DNA of 64,000 nucleotides from Pseudomonas sp. P818. GTDB lineage: Bacteria > Pseudomonadota > Gammaproteobacteria > Pseudomonadales > Pseudomonadaceae. Positions within the stretch are counted from its first letter, which is position 1; each line of letters begins with the position of its first letter. The DNA is taken from NCBI RefSeq assembly GCF_000418555.1, contig NZ_ATKM01000011.1:434001-498000 (forward strand), written 5' to 3'. A program made the position numbers and the translations under genes. The notes beneath the pieces were generated by a model. The model searched no databases. It was not told the origin of the DNA and was given only the letters and a program-made list of their open reading frames with translations. Shown here piece after piece: positions 29,855 through 38,799 of the stretch.

Positions 29855-30313
29855 CTAGAACGAGTGATTGGCTCTGATCACTTCGATCATCATGTTGTTG
29901 GGTCTGTCCGTTGCACGAGCACGCAATGGGTCCCGGTGTATGTCCCGGCAGGTCAGAATGGAGCGACTGAACTGGCTGTCCTTCTCGAGGTGCGTAGCGG
30001 TCACCTTGTCCTTGTCGCAATCCTCGCAGGGCTGGCCACTGAGTGCTTCGCTTTGAACCTGGTAGCAGTTCGAGTCGATCTCCTGCAGCGAACGCTGGGC
30101 GCCATGGGCGTCGGGCCGCGACGCGGAGAAGGCTACGGCGAGGGTTGGCGACTGGAAGGGCTGCCAAACCAGAAGCACCAACAGGCATGTCGCACCGGCT
30201 ATGTAAGGCCATTCGTAGGCAAGCTGGTGACGATAGGGCATGTGCTTTCTAATCCTTCCAAGCAAATCCCCGTTTTTATCCCGCGTCGTTGCTGAATCCT
30301 TGCATCTGGGCAT
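29855..30313 (-). CDS. Single-pass membrane protein of unknown function
   Basis: A 152-residue product with a basic N-terminus, one hydrophobic segment (YIAGATCLLVLLVWQPF, about residues 37-53) and a mainly polar C-terminal part holding the cysteines NCYQ, PCEDC and LTCRD. It is probably anchored with its C-terminus in the periplasm. The ATG at 30313 has GAGG 8 bases upstream; an internal ATG at 30241 just before the membrane segment is the alternative. It follows the DUF3509-like gene after a 10-base gap, so the two form an operon. The family is not recognised. Confidence 0.6.
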   Translation of the reverse strand: MPRCKDSATTRDKNGDLLGRIRKHMPYRHQLAYEWPYIAGATCLLVLLVWQPFQSPTLAVAFSASRPDAHGAQRSLQEIDSNCYQVQSEALSGQPCEDCDKDKVTATHLEKDSQFSRSILTCRDIHRDPLRARATDRPNNMMIEVIRANHSF

Positions 30314-30323
30314 TTTCGTATCC

Positions 30324-30641
30324 TCATTTCTTCGTGAGCTTTCTCATAGCCCATAAGCGAGAGATACGCGTGCGGAAAAGCGGCTCGCGCGAGTAGGTGG
30401 GTAACTGCGTAGCGGAGCAATGCTTCACGGCTTCATTTATCGACTGACCATCTTCATCCAGGGCCATGTCGAAATGGATCAGCCGAATCACTTCCTGCGT
30501 GGAACAACTGCCATCGAGAACGCGAACGAGCTGCCGCTCTTTATGCCCGACAGTGAGCACAATACTCCCGTCGGGCCTTGGCGTCATCTCAACTTCATAA
30601 TTGGATAACGCCGATCTAATACTTTCCAAGTCGTGTTTCAT
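30324..30641 (-). CDS. DUF3509-like small protein
   Basis: A 105-residue soluble protein. The EVEMTPRPDGSIVLTVGHKER stretch resembles the core of DUF3509 proteins common in Pseudomonas. The ATG at 30641 has AAGGAG directly upstream. No catalytic motif is visible. It heads a two-gene operon with the membrane protein. The family call is from memory of a short motif and is moderate at best. Confidence 0.6.
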   Translation of the reverse strand: MKHDLESIRSALSNYEVEMTPRPDGSIVLTVGHKERQLVRVLDGSCSTQEVIRLIHFDMALDEDGQSINEAVKHCSATQLPTYSREPLFRTRISRLWAMRKLTKK

Positions 30642-30986
30642 GAGCATCTCCTTAATAGCACTCATGAACCATAGCGACGTATTCAATGCATACCAACAGT
30701 TGGGACGATTGGTAAAAACAAAATTCAAATTGACATCATCTACCAGAGTTATACGCCTGAAACCCAGGTCAGCAGAGCCTTACTGAAAATTCATATGATA
30801 AAAACACACGACTGACTTTGTTGTTTGCATACAGCAACTTGCGTCAGAGCGATTGGTTAATGGGCTTGCAGTGACGAAAAAAATACTTTGAACCAAATGT
30901 GCACCACGCTTTCACCCAGACGCCCAGCGGTAGCCATTAAACCTAGATAGAAGTTGTACAAGAGGTTTGCGCGCCTTAAACATGCG
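30642..30986. other. 345-base A/T-rich intergenic region
   Basis: It separates the end of ctaG from the start of the DUF3509-like gene, both on the minus strand. I see no gene with a ribosome site, no strong hairpin and no recognised operator. It should contain the promoter of the DUF3509-like gene. Confidence 0.5.
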
Positions 30987-31814
30987 CTACAGGGAGTTGG
31001 CCGCCTTTTCTCGAACCTGGCGGCGCCAAATGCGCGTCAACCAGCGCCAGCTTATCCACCCCGCGGCAGCCAGATAGACCAGGCTGCCGGGCACCCACAT
31101 CAGCAGGCCGGCCAATTGCTGGTCGGCCAGGTCACGCGACTCACCGTAGAAAGGCGCGTTGCCGAAGGTCAACAGGGCACCGAGCAGGCCGGTATGCATC
31201 AGCGTCAGCAGGATGGCCATCAGCGCGTGCGGCACCTGCCGTGGATTGGCGCGCAGGCAGGACCACCAGAACAGCCAGGCGCTGAATAGAAAGCAGGCGT
31301 GCTCGATGGCGTGCCACCAGGTGTTTTCAAGCGCCAGCATGTACAGGCTCGGGGTGTGCCAGATCCAGATCATCGCGCCGTGCACCATTGCCAGGGCCAC
31401 CGGATAGCGGCCACTGCGCAGGATCGCGTCATTGACCGGTGCCACCCAGCGGCCGAGCACCGCACGCCACTGCGGCAAAGGCCGCGCCAACGCCCAGAGC
31501 GGCGCGATGACGATCATGAATAGCATGTGTTGAACCATGTGCAGGCTGGTGCTGGTTTCCGCCCAGTCATCGATGGGGCCGAATACGGCGAGCACGGTGA
31601 TGATCATCGCCAGATGCATCCATAGCGCTTCACGCCCATGCGGCTTGACCTTGCGACAGCCGAGCACGTAGAGCAGCCAGGCGGCGCCGAGCAGCAGTGC
31701 ACTCAATAGCAACGGCACGCGCTCGTTCAGGTGCAGATGACCATCGAGCAGGCCATGGGCGGCGGCAGTACCGGGCAGCAGGAGCAGGGCGAGGGCGAGG
31801 GCGATCACAGGCAT
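30987..31814 (-). CDS. ctaG: CtaG (caa3 oxidase assembly-type membrane protein)
   Basis: A protein of 275 residues with about seven hydrophobic segments, starting MPVIALALALLLLPGTAAAHG. Conserved His-rich segments are HMVQHMLFMIVIAPL, VHGAMIWIWHTPSLY and WWHAIEHACFLFSAWLFWW, typical of the caa3_CtaG family implicated in copper delivery to caa3 oxidases. It lies at the 3' end of the ctaC-ctaD cluster and overlaps the preceding small membrane gene by 10 bases. Confidence 0.88.
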   Translation of the reverse strand: MPVIALALALLLLPGTAAAHGLLDGHLHLNERVPLLLSALLLGAAWLLYVLGCRKVKPHGREALWMHLAMIITVLAVFGPIDDWAETSTSLHMVQHMLFMIVIAPLWALARPLPQWRAVLGRWVAPVNDAILRSGRYPVALAMVHGAMIWIWHTPSLYMLALENTWWHAIEHACFLFSAWLFWWSCLRANPRQVPHALMAILLTLMHTGLLGALLTFGNAPFYGESRDLADQQLAGLLMWVPGSLVYLAAAGWISWRWLTRIWRRQVREKAANSL

Positions 31815-32158
31815 GGCGGCAGGCTCAGGGTCGGCAGGGCGACGAATACGGTGGCGATAGCGCCGATCAGGTTCACGCCGGCGGCGAGGCGGGCGACGAA
31901 GCGCTCGGATTGGCTTGCGTGGTCTTTTCTGGCGGCCCGGTGGAACAGCCGAGCCAGGCCGAGCAGGGCTACCACGGTAAGCAGGCTGAGCACTGCCAGC
32001 GATCCGTTCAGCCAGGTCCACTGGCCTTGCTCAGGGTCTGGAGGAATTAGCGAACAACCTACCGAGAGACCGCCGTAGATGACCACGAACCAGATGCTCC
32101 AGAGCACCAGACCCAGCGGGATATGGACCGGGTTGTAGGGGCTGCGTAACGGCTGCAT
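31805..32158 (-). CDS. Small membrane protein of the caa3 cluster
   Basis: A 117-residue protein with three hydrophobic segments (LGLVLWSIWFVVIYGGLSV; LNGSLAVLSLLTVVALLGLA; VNLIGAIATVFVALPTL). The ATG overlaps the ctaD stop (ATGA) and its 3' end overlaps ctaG. The position between ctaD and ctaG suggests an accessory or assembly subunit of the oxidase. I do not recognise the family. Confidence 0.75.
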   Translation of the reverse strand: MQPLRSPYNPVHIPLGLVLWSIWFVVIYGGLSVGCSLIPPDPEQGQWTWLNGSLAVLSLLTVVALLGLARLFHRAARKDHASQSERFVARLAAGVNLIGAIATVFVALPTLSLPPCL

Positions 32159-34689
32159 CACGCACCTCCGAAGGTGGGCGGGAAGAGCACCACGCTGCAG
32201 TAGGTGATCCACAGCACGGCGAGGTTGTATTGCCACAACTGTGCGACCACCAGTGGCTCATAGGGCGTGCGTTTGCACACGTAACCGTAATGCACGCGCA
32301 GCGCCTGCAGGGCGCTGAGAATGGCGGCCAGCACGCCGTGCACCAGGCTGTAGCCGAGCATCACGGTGATCACCGCATCATGTGCGGTGGAGCGTGGTGC
32401 CAGATCTCCGGCCAGCATCGCCCAGAGCAGCAGGCCGGCGTGCAGGACGCCGAGCAGCGCCACACCGGCAAAGCAGGTCATCAACGTGCCCGGTTCGCCC
32501 TGGCCCTGACGCAGACGGCGCAGCACCGGTCGCTGCCAGAACACGGCGATGCTGAGCAGTACCGCGCTGGCCAGGAGCAGGCGCTGGTCGATTACCGGAT
32601 CGTCCGGCACCAGCCAGTTCGGCGATACCGTCCACAGATAGAACCAGCCGAACAGCAGCGACAGGTACAGGGCGCCGTTGGCCAGCAGGGTCACGCCCAT
32701 GCCCCACAGCCCCGGCCCGTCACAGGTGCGCGAGTGCAGCGGCGGTTCACCCGGTTGCACCCGCGCATCCGGCGCCGCCAGCGGATGCGCACCGTTCTCC
32801 CAGCTCCAGCGCAGCAGCACCGCCACCGCGACGATGCAGGCGGCCAGTGCGACCCAGTAGAACTTGCTCAGCAGCCCCAGGCACATGACGGCGATGAACG
32901 CCGACGCCGCGAACGGCAGCCAGCTGTTGCCGGGCAGGTGAATGATCTCGCGCACCTTGCCGGTCAGCGGCTCGACGCCCCATGTTTCGCGGCGGCCATG
33001 GTCGATCACGGTCAGGGCAAACTCGCCATTGTCGATGCGTTCGCCGAGGTCGGGGTGCTCCCACATCGGGTGACGGGTACGCACCGGCGGCAGGCTGACG
33101 AAGTTGTAGGCGCTTGGTGGCAGGTGCGTGCTCCACTCCAGGGTATCGGCATCCCAGGGATTGATCGGCGCTTTCTTGCCGAAGCGAAAATGCAGGACGA
33201 TATCCAGCAGCACCGTGGCGATACCGATGGCCATGATGAAGCTGCCTACCGAGGAAATCAGGTTGGGCAGGTCCCAGCCCAGGCCCGACTGGTAGGTGTA
33301 GATGCGCCGCGGCATGCCCATCAGACCGGTCCAGTGCATGATCAGGAAGGTCAGGTTGAAGCCGATGAACACCAGCCAGAACCCCCACTTGCCGAGACGC
33401 AGCGACGGCATGCGTCCGGAAAAATGCGGCAGCCAGTAATAGATGCCGGCCAGCAGCGGGAAGAACATGCCGCCCACCAGCACGTAATGCATGTGCGCCA
33501 CCACGAAGTGGGTGTCATGCACCTGCCAGTCGAATGGCACCAGCGCCAGCATCACGCCGGTCAGCCCGCCACAGACGAAGATCACCAGAAAGCCCACCAG
33601 CCACAGCATCGGCACGTGGTAACGCGGTTTGCCGACCCACAGCGTGGCGATCCAGGCGAACACCTGGACGCCGGTGGGGATCGCCACCAGCATGCTCGCG
33701 GCGGAAAAGAATGCCTGCGCCAACTGCGGGATGCCCACGGTGAACATGTGGTGCACCCACAAGCCGAAGCTGATGAAACCGGTGGTGAGGATCGACAGCA
33801 CCACCCAGCGATAGCCCACCAGCGGCCGCTGGCAGAACACCGGCAGCAGAGTCGAGACGATGCCGGCCGCCGGCAGGAAGATGATGTACACCTCAGGGTG
33901 GCCGAACAGCCAGAACAGGTGCTGCCAGAGAATCGGGTCGCCGCCGCGTGCCACCTCGAAGAACGGCATGCCAACGGCGCGCTCCAGCTCCAGCAGGATG
34001 CTGCCGAGGATCAGCGGCGGGAAACCGACCACGATCATCATGGCCATGACCAGGATGTACCAACCGTAGATCGGCATCTTGTTCAGGGCCATGCCTTCGG
34101 CGCGGGTACGCAGGATCGATACCACCAGCTCCACCCCGGCCGATACCGCCGAGATCTCCACGAAGGTGATGCCGATCAGCCAGAAATCCGAATTCGGCCC
34201 CGGCGTATGCACCGCACTGGACAGCGGCGTGTACATGAACCAGCCGGCCTTGGGCGCGATACCCAGCAGCAGACTGGCGCAGAGGATCAGCCCGCCGAAC
34301 AGGTAGCACCAGTAGCCGAGGGCCGACAGGCGCGGGAACACCAGGTCACGCGCACCGAGCATCTTCGGGATCAGGTAGACCGCCAGGCCCTCCATCATCG
34401 GTACGGCAAAGAGGAACATCATCACCGTGCCATGCATGGTGAACACCTGGTTGTAGACGTCCGGCTCGAGGAACTGGTAGCCGGGTATCGCCAGCTGCGT
34501 ACGCACCAGCATCGCCAGCAGACCGCCGAACAGGAAGAAGCCCAGCCCGGTGAGCATGAAACGAATGCCGACGGTGGTGTGGTTGACGATGGTCAGCGAC
34601 TTCCAGCCGCGCGGGTTACCCCAGACATCGTTGAACTGATCGTGCAGTTGCTCGGGGTCGGCAACGCGCTGGTTGTTTGGTTCGCTCAC
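32158..34689 (-). CDS. ctaD: Cytochrome c oxidase subunit I+III fusion
   Basis: An 843-residue fusion, consistent with caa3-type oxidases. The N-terminal roughly 560 residues are subunit I: FTMHGTVMMFLF (heme His), FGHPEVYIIFLPAAGIVS (CuB His and cross-linked Tyr), HHMFTVGI (CuB His pair) and HDTHFVVAHMHYV (heme a/a3 His). From about residue 600 the remaining helices (LWGMGVTLLANGALYLSLLF onwards) belong to a subunit-III-like domain. It acts in the inner membrane, reducing oxygen and pumping protons. The start overlaps the ctaC stop (ATGA). Confidence 0.95.
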   Translation of the reverse strand: MSEPNNQRVADPEQLHDQFNDVWGNPRGWKSLTIVNHTTVGIRFMLTGLGFFLFGGLLAMLVRTQLAIPGYQFLEPDVYNQVFTMHGTVMMFLFAVPMMEGLAVYLIPKMLGARDLVFPRLSALGYWCYLFGGLILCASLLLGIAPKAGWFMYTPLSSAVHTPGPNSDFWLIGITFVEISAVSAGVELVVSILRTRAEGMALNKMPIYGWYILVMAMMIVVGFPPLILGSILLELERAVGMPFFEVARGGDPILWQHLFWLFGHPEVYIIFLPAAGIVSTLLPVFCQRPLVGYRWVVLSILTTGFISFGLWVHHMFTVGIPQLAQAFFSAASMLVAIPTGVQVFAWIATLWVGKPRYHVPMLWLVGFLVIFVCGGLTGVMLALVPFDWQVHDTHFVVAHMHYVLVGGMFFPLLAGIYYWLPHFSGRMPSLRLGKWGFWLVFIGFNLTFLIMHWTGLMGMPRRIYTYQSGLGWDLPNLISSVGSFIMAIGIATVLLDIVLHFRFGKKAPINPWDADTLEWSTHLPPSAYNFVSLPPVRTRHPMWEHPDLGERIDNGEFALTVIDHGRRETWGVEPLTGKVREIIHLPGNSWLPFAASAFIAVMCLGLLSKFYWVALAACIVAVAVLLRWSWENGAHPLAAPDARVQPGEPPLHSRTCDGPGLWGMGVTLLANGALYLSLLFGWFYLWTVSPNWLVPDDPVIDQRLLLASAVLLSIAVFWQRPVLRRLRQGQGEPGTLMTCFAGVALLGVLHAGLLLWAMLAGDLAPRSTAHDAVITVMLGYSLVHGVLAAILSALQALRVHYGYVCKRTPYEPLVVAQLWQYNLAVLWITYCSVVLFPPTFGGA

Positions 34690-35705
34690 GGGTGCAGGGT
34701 CTCCAGCCAGTCGGCGATGGCACTGAGGTGGTCAGGGTCAAGATCGTCGTGCAACGGCATGGCGTTGCCGGGCTTGAGTCGCTGGTGCTCCTGCAGCCAG
34801 CGCAACAGCGCGCCCGATTCGTTGTTCAGCACGCCGGCGCCGAGCATCGAGCGCGCGCCGATATCGCTCAGATCCGGGGCACGATTGCCATCGCTGACGC
34901 CGGCGACGCGGTGGCACTGGCCGCAGCGCGCGGCGAAGGCTTCGCCGGCCGGGCCGGGCAGGGGGCTGATCTGCGGCTCACTACGGGCCTGCAGCCAGGC
35001 CTGGAAGTCTTCCTCGCTGTGAGCCTGCACGTCGAGGATCATGTGCGTATGCTGGGTGCCGCAGAACTCCGAGCACTGCCCGCGAAAGGTGCCGGGGCGG
35101 TCGGCCTGCAGGCGGATGCGGTTTTCCCGGCCGGGGATCATGTCGATCTTGCCGCCCAGACGCGGCACCCAGAACGAGTGGATGACATCGGCGCTGGTGA
35201 CATCGAGGTCCACCGGGCGGTCGACCGGCAGGTGCAGCTGGTTGGCGGTGACCACGCCGCTGTCCGGGTAGCGTACCTCCCACCACCATTGGTGGCCGAT
35301 CACCTCGATGCGCAGTGGCTGCTCGCCGCCAAGCGGCAAGGGCAGCATGCGGTGGCCGATGGGTATGCCGAACAACAGCAGCACCACAATGCTCAGGGTC
35401 GGCAGCAACAAACCGCCGCCGATCAGCCAGCGCAGGGTCAGCTGGCGTGCCCGTGCATCGTCCATTTGCGGGCGGTTGCGGCGCATGGCATGCACCCAGA
35501 GGGCCGTCACCACGATCAGCACCAGGGTGGCGAACGCGCACATCGCCCACCACAGGATCGCCACCTCGCGCGCCATCGGCCCGGCCGGGTCGAGCGCCGA
35601 TTGCGGCCCCTGGCAGGCAACGAGAAACGGAACTGCCAGCGTCAGCGTGGTCAACTTGAAACAGGGCGTCAGCCAATGACGCGCCCGTTTCACCTCATCA
35701 TTCAC
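34686..35705 (-). CDS. ctaC: Cytochrome c oxidase subunit II with fused cytochrome c
   Basis: A lipoprotein-type subunit II of about 339 residues. LAVPFLVAC is a lipobox (Cys near residue 31). Two membrane helices follow, then the CuA site CSEFCGTQHTHM, and a C-terminal cytochrome c domain with CGQCHR as heme attachment and NAMP giving a Met ligand; this fusion defines the caa3 type. No ATG fits; the GTG at 35705 is chosen, with a GTG at 35693 as alternative. Both ribosome sites are weak. Confidence 0.9.
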   Translation of the reverse strand: MNDEVKRARHWLTPCFKLTTLTLAVPFLVACQGPQSALDPAGPMAREVAILWWAMCAFATLVLIVVTALWVHAMRRNRPQMDDARARQLTLRWLIGGGLLLPTLSIVVLLLFGIPIGHRMLPLPLGGEQPLRIEVIGHQWWWEVRYPDSGVVTANQLHLPVDRPVDLDVTSADVIHSFWVPRLGGKIDMIPGRENRIRLQADRPGTFRGQCSEFCGTQHTHMILDVQAHSEEDFQAWLQARSEPQISPLPGPAGEAFAARCGQCHRVAGVSDGNRAPDLSDIGARSMLGAGVLNNESGALLRWLQEHQRLKPGNAMPLHDDLDPDHLSAIADWLETLHP

Positions 35706-35723
35706 CTGTTCAGGGAGGCCGGG

Positions 35724-36182
35724 ATGGCCGAAATAAAGGAAGTTATCGTCAGTCGCGCAGCCATCGCCGGGCATCCGCTGCATCCCATGATGATCCACTT
35801 TCCCGTGGCCGCGCTGCTGGGCCTGGTGGCGACCGACATCGCCTATCTGCTGCTGGCCGATCCGTTCTGGGCGCGCGCCAGTCTCTGGCTGGCAGGCGTC
35901 GGCGCCTTCGGTGGCTGGGTGGCGAGCATGGCGGGACTGGTCGATCTGCTCACGGTCGGCAGCATCCGGCGCAAGATCACCGCCTGGTGCCACGCCATCA
36001 TCGCCGTGATGATGCTGTCGCTGGCCTCGCTCAACTGGCTGCTGCGCTACGCCGGCCCGGAGCAGGGCATGGAAAGCTGGGGGCTGTACCTGTCGCTGCT
36101 GACTGCTGCCCTGATCGGCCTGGCGGCTTACCTGGGCGGGCGTCTGGTGTACGAACACGGCGTTGGCGTGGATACGCGCTGA
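35724..36182 (+). CDS. DUF2231 membrane protein
   Basis: A 152-residue protein with four hydrophobic segments. GHPLHPMMIHFPVAALLG is the family signature of DUF2231, and further His residues (WCHAIIAV) could bind heme or metal. The ATG at 35724 has CAGGGAGG upstream. It is divergent from ctaC with only 18 bases between the starts. A link to oxidase or heme metabolism is suggested by position only. Confidence 0.87.
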   Translation: MAEIKEVIVSRAAIAGHPLHPMMIHFPVAALLGLVATDIAYLLLADPFWARASLWLAGVGAFGGWVASMAGLVDLLTVGSIRRKITAWCHAIIAVMMLSLASLNWLLRYAGPEQGMESWGLYLSLLTAALIGLAAYLGGRLVYEHGVGVDTR

Positions 36183-36261
36183 ATCACTCGGCCCCTGCTT
36201 GCCGGCCACAGGATGGTAAGGAGAGCGGGGCAGGGCAGGCATGTTCTCGGGTACTCCGTGG

Positions 36262-36675
36262 TCAGAAAGGTTTGGCCAGCACCAGCCACAGCGTCGCGCC
36301 GATCAGCGCCGTCAGCAGCAGGCCGATGAACAGGCAGTCGCGGCGCAGCGCGGGGTCGGTGACACGCTCGATACGCAGGATCAGTACGCCGCACAGGGCG
36401 TGACACAGGACCATGCCGGCTACGGTGGTGAGCTTGACGATCAGCCAGGCATCGAAGATCGATTCACGCAGAAACAGCGCCGTGCCCGAGCCGATGGCCA
36501 GCAACGCGGCTGGCGTGGCAATCAGGTTGAAAATCGCCCGGGTGAGATGCGCGTGGTCGCGGTAGAACAGCTCGTCGTGACTGCGCGTACCGGCGGCGAT
36601 CATCGCGGGCAGGTAGAGCAGTGCGCCGCACCAGCCGATCAGCGCGATGAAATGCAGAAGTTTGAGCAGTGGCAT
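36262..36675 (-). CDS. HemJ/CopD-like four-helix membrane protein
   Basis: A 137-residue membrane protein. LLKLLHFIALIGWCGALLYLPAM is the His-containing first helix of the CopD/HemJ superfamily, and a further His lies in VLCHALCGVLILR. HemJ oxidises protoporphyrinogen IX in heme synthesis; CopD members take part in copper uptake. Being close to the caa3 genes, either role is plausible. The ATG at 36675 follows GGGAGAGCATC. It converges on the DUF2231 gene, 79 bases away. Confidence 0.72.
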   Translation of the reverse strand: MPLLKLLHFIALIGWCGALLYLPAMIAAGTRSHDELFYRDHAHLTRAIFNLIATPAALLAIGSGTALFLRESIFDAWLIVKLTTVAGMVLCHALCGVLILRIERVTDPALRRDCLFIGLLLTALIGATLWLVLAKPF

Positions 36676-37107
36676 CGATGCTCTCCCGTGCGTCCGTTCG
36701 TTTCGAGCACGTGGCCCTTGTGGGGCAGGCCACGACTGTGTGACTGCCTGATGGTGTTTGAGTTCGGCAGCTCTCCTGAGCGAGCCGTGATCGTCTCCCG
36801 CAGAAAAAAGAAGAACCGCCGCAAGGAGAAGGAGGGGAGACACTGCGGCGGCCCAGGGGAAGCAAGATGCTCGTTCGATGTGGCGCGATTGCGCCGACCA
36901 GGCCGAGGTGCAAAGCCTGGCCAAGCTCCCCCTGAAACAAACAGAGTTGCGCCACCGCGCGAGCGTTCAAGCTTTTTCAGCGAAATCAGGCGATCGCACC
37001 GCTCATTGGCCGGCGGGAAAATTGAAACCCCTCGGAGAGTTTTCACTCACTTCAAAAGAGGGCCCGGCGAGCAGATCGCAAGGGCTTCATTGGCAAAGGA
37101 GGACACC
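36676..37107. other. 432-base intergenic region upstream of the ClpP-like gene
   Basis: It lies between divergent genes and holds both promoters. An inverted repeat CCGCCGCA (36816-36823) and TGCGGCGG (36844-36851) is present. Several runs of A near 36805 give local low G+C. No gene is supported, although long frames cross it. Confidence 0.5.
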
Positions 37108-37659
37108 ATGAGAACTCACGTCGTGCATTTCACCGCACCGATCAACTCCTACACCTGTGGCCAGTTGATCGACAAATGCAGTCAGGCCATCCATCAGGGC
37201 GCCGATGAGCTGGTGCTGAAGATCGCCACCATGGGTGGCGAGTGCAGCTACGGCTTCTCCCTCTACAACTTCCTCATATCGCTGCCGGTGCCGGTCAAGA
37301 CGCACAACCTCGGCACCGTGGAGTCGATGGGCAACATCATCTTCCTCGCAGGGGAAACCCGCACTGCCTGCCCGCATAGCAAGTTCCTGTTTCACCCGTT
37401 TCACTGGACGGTCAACGGCGCGGTGGACCATGCGCGCATGTCCGAATACGCCATGAGTCTGGATTACGACCTGCAGCTCTATGCCGACATCGTCGCCGAG
37501 CGCACGGCGGGGGCCGAGGCACCCCTGGACGTACTGCAGTGCCTGATGTCCGCACCGCGCATTCTCAATGTCTCGCAGGCGCTGGCAGCTGGCGTGATTC
37601 ACCGCGAAGACTGTCTGGGCATGCCGGCCGAGTCGGTGAACTGGTGCGTGCATACCTGA
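37108..37659 (+). CDS. ClpP-family (Ser protease fold) protein, atypical
   Basis: A 183-residue protein of the ClpP/crotonase-like fold. MGGECSYGFSLYNFL and LGTVESMGNIIFLAGE match the region around the ClpP nucleophile (Ser73), and KFLFHPFHW supplies the His (96 or 99). The place of the ClpP catalytic Asp, just before LMSAP, holds Gln144, so the triad looks incomplete unless Asp141 substitutes. It lacks ClpP propeptide features. AAAGGAGG precedes the ATG. The next genes downstream are stress-type four-helix proteins. It may be a specialised or pseudo-protease. Confidence 0.8.
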   Translation: MRTHVVHFTAPINSYTCGQLIDKCSQAIHQGADELVLKIATMGGECSYGFSLYNFLISLPVPVKTHNLGTVESMGNIIFLAGETRTACPHSKFLFHPFHWTVNGAVDHARMSEYAMSLDYDLQLYADIVAERTAGAEAPLDVLQCLMSAPRILNVSQALAAGVIHREDCLGMPAESVNWCVHT

Positions 37660-37788
37660 GCGCTATGCAGATGACCACCTGGAATTTTCCCTGAACGATC
37701 AGCGAAGCCTGAGCGTCGGAATCCATGTACGCCCCGTCAGGGGACATACCACCAAGCAATGGCCGTTTAGCCGGCCCGGAGGCGAGTT

Positions 37789-38253
37789 ATGGATCTCACA
37801 GACGATCGCAAAGACCTGGTACGCACCCTCAACAAGCTGATCGAAACCTGCAAGGACGGCGAAGCCGGCTTCAAGGTCTGCGCCGAAGACGTCAAGCGCC
37901 CGGACATGAAGCAGCTGTTCTCGCAGCGCTCGCGGCAGTGCGCCGAAGCCGCCGAAGAGCTGCAACGAACCGTTCTGGAACTGGGCGGTGAGCCGGAAGA
38001 CAGCACCAGCGTCAGCGCGGACCTGCACCGCCGCTGGGTCGACCTGAAATCGCTGATCACCGGCAAGGATGAAGAGGCGATTCTCAACGAAGCCGAGCGT
38101 GGCGAGGACGTCGCCAAGGAACGCTACAGCGAAGCCCTGACCCAGAATCTGCCGCCACAGATCCGCACCATGGTGGAGCGTCAGTATCAGGGCGTGCTGC
38201 GCAACCACAACGAGGTCCGAGCCATGCGCGACGTAGCCCGCGCCAAGAGCTGA
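37789..38253 (+). CDS. DUF2383 ferritin-like protein (PA2169 family)
   Basis: A 154-residue helical protein. LNKLIETCKDGEAGFKVCAEDV and LFSQRSRQCAEAAEELQRTV followed by LGGEPEDS match the PA2169/DUF2383 four-helix-bundle family, annotated as ferritin-like. Glu and His residues on helices could hold a di-iron site, but this is unproven. GGAGG lies 8 bases upstream. A paralogous gene follows after a hairpin. Confidence 0.88.
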   Translation: MDLTDDRKDLVRTLNKLIETCKDGEAGFKVCAEDVKRPDMKQLFSQRSRQCAEAAEELQRTVLELGGEPEDSTSVSADLHRRWVDLKSLITGKDEEAILNEAERGEDVAKERYSEALTQNLPPQIRTMVERQYQGVLRNHNEVRAMRDVARAKS

Positions 38254-38264
38254 CCTGACTATCT

Positions 38265-38297
38265 GCCGGGTGTCGCGCATCATCGCGCGCACCCGGC
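38265..38297. terminator. Hairpin after the DUF2383 gene
   Basis: GCCGGGTG pairs with CACCCGGC, with inner CGCG steps, just 12 bases after the stop. It probably ends or attenuates the transcript before the paralogue. Confidence 0.65.
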
Positions 38298-38343
38298 TGG
38301 TTCATTCACGCAAGTGTCAGCAAGCGTAGGGGAGGCGCAACGC

Positions 38344-38781
38344 ATGCCGACATTGGACAAGACCATCACCCAGCTCAACCACCTTCTGATGACCAGCCAC
38401 GACGCCAGCCTGAGCTATCGGCGCCTCGCAGGCAGCACTGGCACATCCGAGCAGCAGCGACTACTCAGCGAGCGAGCGCAGCAGTGCGCGCTGCTGATGG
38501 ACTGCCTGCACAACCAGATACTCACTTACGGTGGCATTCCGGCTGAGCGTCCAAGCGTACCCGGCGTGCTTCGTCATGCCTGGAACAGCCTTACTGCCGC
38601 GCTCTTCAGGCCTCAGCGTGGCCGCGCTCGCTTGCGCGCGGCACTGCGTACCGAAAAACAGATTCGCCACGGTTTCGCACAACTGTTCGCCGAAGAGCTT
38701 TCACCGCAGTTTCGTCAGCAGCTGCAGGAGCACAACAGCCGCAGCATCGAATTCGAAAGGCTGATCCGCGCACGGCTGTAG
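38344..38781 (+). CDS. Second DUF2383-like four-helix protein
   Basis: A 145-residue helical protein, divergent paralogue of its upstream neighbour: LDKTITQLNHLLMTSHDASLSYRRL, ERAQQCALLMDCLHNQI and YGGIPAERPS follow the same plan. The ATG at 38344 has GGGGAGG about 8 bases upstream; an upstream in-frame ATG at 38314 has no such site. The C-terminal half contains an Arg-rich segment (RPQRGRARLRAALR). The function is unknown. Confidence 0.75.
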   Translation: MPTLDKTITQLNHLLMTSHDASLSYRRLAGSTGTSEQQRLLSERAQQCALLMDCLHNQILTYGGIPAERPSVPGVLRHAWNSLTAALFRPQRGRARLRAALRTEKQIRHGFAQLFAEELSPQFRQQLQEHNSRSIEFERLIRARL

Positions 38782-38799
38782 GCTGCCGACGAAGGGCGG

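Noticed and set aside
32230..35022. 930-codon open frame on the plus strand
   Set aside because: Antisense to ctaD/ctaC; the product is His/Gln/Arg-rich low-quality sequence, while the minus strand encodes a clear oxidase.
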